DNA of 6,938 nucleotides, taken from assembly GCA_025450375.1 (NCBI GenBank), contig JANWHO010000320.1:1-6938 (forward strand). Direction: 5' to 3'. Positions 5,064-6,938 of this stretch are shown here, in pieces. This DNA comes from Chloroflexota bacterium. GTDB taxonomy: Bacteria > Chloroflexota > UBA5177 > JANWHV01. A program made the translations under genes and the position numbers. The notes beneath the pieces are model-generated. The model was not told the DNA's origin and ran no database searches. It saw only the letters and a list, made by a program, of their open reading frames with translations. How positions within the stretch are numbered: the first letter of the stretch is position 1; every line of letters starts with the position of its first letter.

Positions 5064-6938
5064 ATGAGCGTGAACGCGCCTACCGTAAAACAGTCCACGG
5101 CTCTCTCGCGCTTTGTTTTCAGCAACGACGTGGTGACCGCCGGCGCCGTGATGACCATCGTCCTGATGATGATTATTCCGCTGCCGCCGATGCTGCTCGA
5201 CCTCCTGATCACCCTCAATATCGGGGCCGCGGTGACCGTTCTCCTGGTGGCGATGTATATCACCGAGGCGCTGCAATTCTCCGTCTTCCCGTCCCTGCTC
5301 TTGCTGCTGACCCTGTTCCGCCTGGGGATCAGCGTGGCCGCTACCCGACTGATCTTGATGCATGGCTATGCGGGCGACGTGATTCAGGCGTTCGGCCAGT
5401 TCGTGGTCGGCGGCAACGTGGTCATCGGCATGGTGATGTTCCTGGTCCTGATGGTCATCCAGTTCGTGGTGATCACCAGCGGCGCCGGCCGGGTAGCCGA
5501 GGTGGCGGCTCGCTTCACCCTCGACGCGATGCCCGGCAAGCAGATGAGCATCGACTCGGAACTGGCTGCCGGCTTTATCAATGAGCAGACCGCGCGGGCC
5601 CGCAAGAAGGCGGTGGAGCAGGAGGCGGATTTCTATGGGGCGATGGACGGCGCCAGCAAATTCGTCCGCGGTGACGCCGTGGCGGCCCTGATCATGATCG
5701 CGATCAATCTGATCGGCGGCATTCTGGTCGGGGTGGTGCAGCAAGGCATGGATATCGCCACCGCCGTCACCAGCTACTCGCTTCTTACCGTGGGCGATGG
5801 GCTGGTGAGCCAGATCCCCGCCATCCTGGTCTCGACCGCGACCGGCATCACGGTGACCCGCTCGTCCTCCACCGGCGGCACCCTGGGCAGTGAGGTGGTC
5901 GGCCAGTTGCTGGGGAACGCACGGGCGCTCAACATCGCGGGCGGGCTGCTCGTACTGCTTGGCCTGATTCCTGGTCTCCCCAAGATTCCCTTCTTCCTGA
6001 TGGCCGGCGGGGTGCTGTTCGGGGCCCACACTATCGCTAAACGGCAACAGCGCGCGGCGATCGCCGCCGCCGCCAAGCCTGCTGAACTGCCGGCCGCCGC
6101 CGCGGAAGGGGACGACATCATCAACCTGCTCTCGCTGGACGCGATGGAGCTGGAGATCGGCTTTGGCCTGGTGCCGCTGGTGGATGGAGACGGCAGCAAC
6201 CTTCTCTCGCGGATTAGCTTGATCCGCCGTCAGACCGCGACCGAACTGGGACTCATTCTTCCCACGGTGCGGGTGCGCGATAATCTGCGTCTGGGGGCCA
6301 ACGAGTATCGAGTGCTTCTTCGTGGGGCCGTGATTGGGAAGGGCGAGGTCTTCCCCACCCAACTGCTGGCTATGAACGCCGGGATTGGCGACGTGGATAT
6401 CCCCGGCACCCCCACGACCGAGCCAACCTTTGGCTTGCCTGCCACCTGGATTCCGGGGGATCAGCGCGAACACGCGGAGATCCTCGGCTATACGGTGGTG
6501 GATCCCGGCTCGGTGATCGCCACCCATCTCACCGAACTGATCAAGCAGCACGCGCCGGAAATCCTGGACCGGCAGCAGACCCAAAAGCTGATGAATAATC
6601 TCAAGATCGAGCACCCCGCCGTGGTCGAGGAAGTGATTCCCGGCCTCCTTTCGGTGGGCGAAGTGCAACGAGTGCTGCAAGCGCTCCTGCACGAGCGAAT
6701 CAGCATTCGTAATCTCTCCAGCATTCTGGAATCAATCGGGAATGCCGCCCGCTCCACGCACGATCTGGATGCCTTGGTGGAGCAGGCGCGGCGCGGTCTG
6801 GCCCAGACCATCACCCAGCAATATATGGGCATGGATGGGAGGATTCATACGCTGACCATGGCAGCGCAATTGGAGGCGGCCTTGCTCGGCGCCATTCAGC
6901 GGACCGATGACGGACCCACCCTTATTCTGGCCCCGTCC
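5064..6938 (+). CDS. flhA: Flagellar export protein FlhA, 3' end beyond the window
   Basis: FlhA forms the nonameric export ring: its membrane part conducts protons and its cytoplasmic domain docks chaperone-substrate complexes and ATPase partners. The ATG at 5064 is preceded by TAGGAG (5052-5057), which includes the flhB stop. The frame stays open for 625 codons to the right edge; family length is about 690, so some 65 residues are missing. Visible parts are an N-terminal membrane region of about eight helices (about 22-323) and the FHIPEP-type signature DAMPGKQMSID (154-164). The cytoplasmic loop has MDGASKFVRGDA (194-205), where Asp195 and Asp204 match the Salmonella residues D199 and D208 as I recall their numbering. 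An Ala/Pro-rich linker (about 326-348) leads into the FlhAc domain, with GFGLVPLVDGDGSNLLSRI, then FGLPATWI and IEHPAVVEEVIPGLLSVGEVQRVLQ. The homologue in injectisomes is SctV. No frameshift was seen in the reading frame. Confidence 0.97.
   Translation, partial: MSVNAPTVKQSTALSRFVFSNDVVTAGAVMTIVLMMIIPLPPMLLDLLITLNIGAAVTVLLVAMYITEALQFSVFPSLLLLLTLFRLGISVAATRLILMHGYAGDVIQAFGQFVVGGNVVIGMVMFLVLMVIQFVVITSGAGRVAEVAARFTLDAMPGKQMSIDSELAAGFINEQTARARKKAVEQEADFYGAMDGASKFVRGDAVAALIMIAINLIGGILVGVVQQGMDIATAVTSYSLLTVGDGLVSQIPAILVSTATGITVTRSSSTGGTLGSEVVGQLLGNARALNIAGGLLVLLGLIPGLPKIPFFLMAGGVLFGAHTIAKRQQRAAIAAAAKPAELPAAAAEGDDIINLLSLDAMELEIGFGLVPLVDGDGSNLLSRISLIRRQTATELGLILPTVRVRDNLRLGANEYRVLLRGAVIGKGEVFPTQLLAMNAGIGDVDIPGTPTTEPTFGLPATWIPGDQREHAEILGYTVVDPGSVIATHLTELIKQHAPEILDRQQTQKLMNNLKIEHPAVVEEVIPGLLSVGEVQRVLQALLHERISIRNLSSILESIGNAARSTHDLDALVEQARRGLAQTITQQYMGMDGRIHTLTMAAQLEAALLGAIQRTDDGPTLILAPS

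Noticed and set aside
4415..5584. Plus-strand 389-codon frame overlapping flhB and flhA
   Set aside because: The product is Arg/Pro/Gly/Asp-rich, spans the junction of two recognised genes in another frame, and has no supporting start signal.
4521..6692. Very long minus-strand open frame (723 codons) antisense to flhB and flhA
   Set aside because: Its product is dominated by His, Gln, Asp and Gly runs with no family resemblance, and it lies exactly opposite well-conserved FlhB/FlhA sequence. A GC-rich coding strand with few TTA/CTA/TCA codons commonly leaves such a frame open.
2877..6938. Type III secretion injectisome instead of flagellum (SctS-T-U-V)
   Set aside because: The gene set is homologous, but the fliQ-fliR-flhB-flhA order and the full-length sequences look flagellar, and no injectisome-specific gene is visible. 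The window alone cannot exclude it completely.

Overview
The window is GC-rich bacterial chromosomal or plasmid DNA. It holds the left part of a flagellar export-apparatus operon (fliQ-fliR-flhB-flhA, plus strand, from 2877 to the right edge). This is preceded by an accessory-looking stretch (1-2876) with a HEAT-repeat protein gene, a small tryptophan-rich ORF, two strong hairpins and the start of a divergent gene. The taxon cannot be fixed from sequence alone. The GC-rich codon use, GTG/TTG starts, export proteins that are diverged but canonical in length, and neighbouring orphan HEAT-repeat gene would fit a flagellated member of Chloroflexota (Thermomicrobia-like) or a similar lineage. That is an inference at low confidence.

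Layout. Positions 1-54 (minus strand) encode the first 18 residues of a protein running off the left edge, with an excellent AGGAGG site. Positions 55-294 are a divergent intergenic region that contains an intrinsic-terminator hairpin (222-259, plus strand) with no upstream plus-strand gene. The terminator could therefore end a short leader or small RNA. Positions 295-642 encode a 115-residue protein of unknown function with eight tryptophans. Positions 662-700 form a perfect 18-bp palindrome that looks like a REP-type repeat or a bidirectional hairpin. Positions 766-2682 encode a 638-residue HEAT-like alpha-solenoid protein with no visible catalytic domain, signal peptide or membrane segment. 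Positions 2683-2876 are a short intergenic region with three near-copies of an 8-bp direct repeat and a small hairpin in front of fliQ.

Flagellar block. fliQ (TTG start, 89 aa) overlaps fliR (GTG start, 257 aa) by 4 nt. fliR is followed after 19 nt by flhB (372 aa, with the NPTH autocleavage motif), and after 9 nt by flhA (625 residues visible, cut by the window edge). Together FliQ and FliR (with FliP, not in this window) form the export gate core, FlhB wraps and regulates the gate and switches substrate specificity, and FlhA forms the nonameric ring that couples proton-motive force and docks chaperone-substrate complexes. The usual neighbour fliP is not immediately upstream of fliQ; the HEAT-repeat gene occupies that position.

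I do not see a convincing new defence, mobile or catalytic system. The items most worth checking are the orphan terminator in the leader of the small ORF, the REP-like palindrome, and the break of the fliP-fliQ linkage next to the HEAT-repeat gene.
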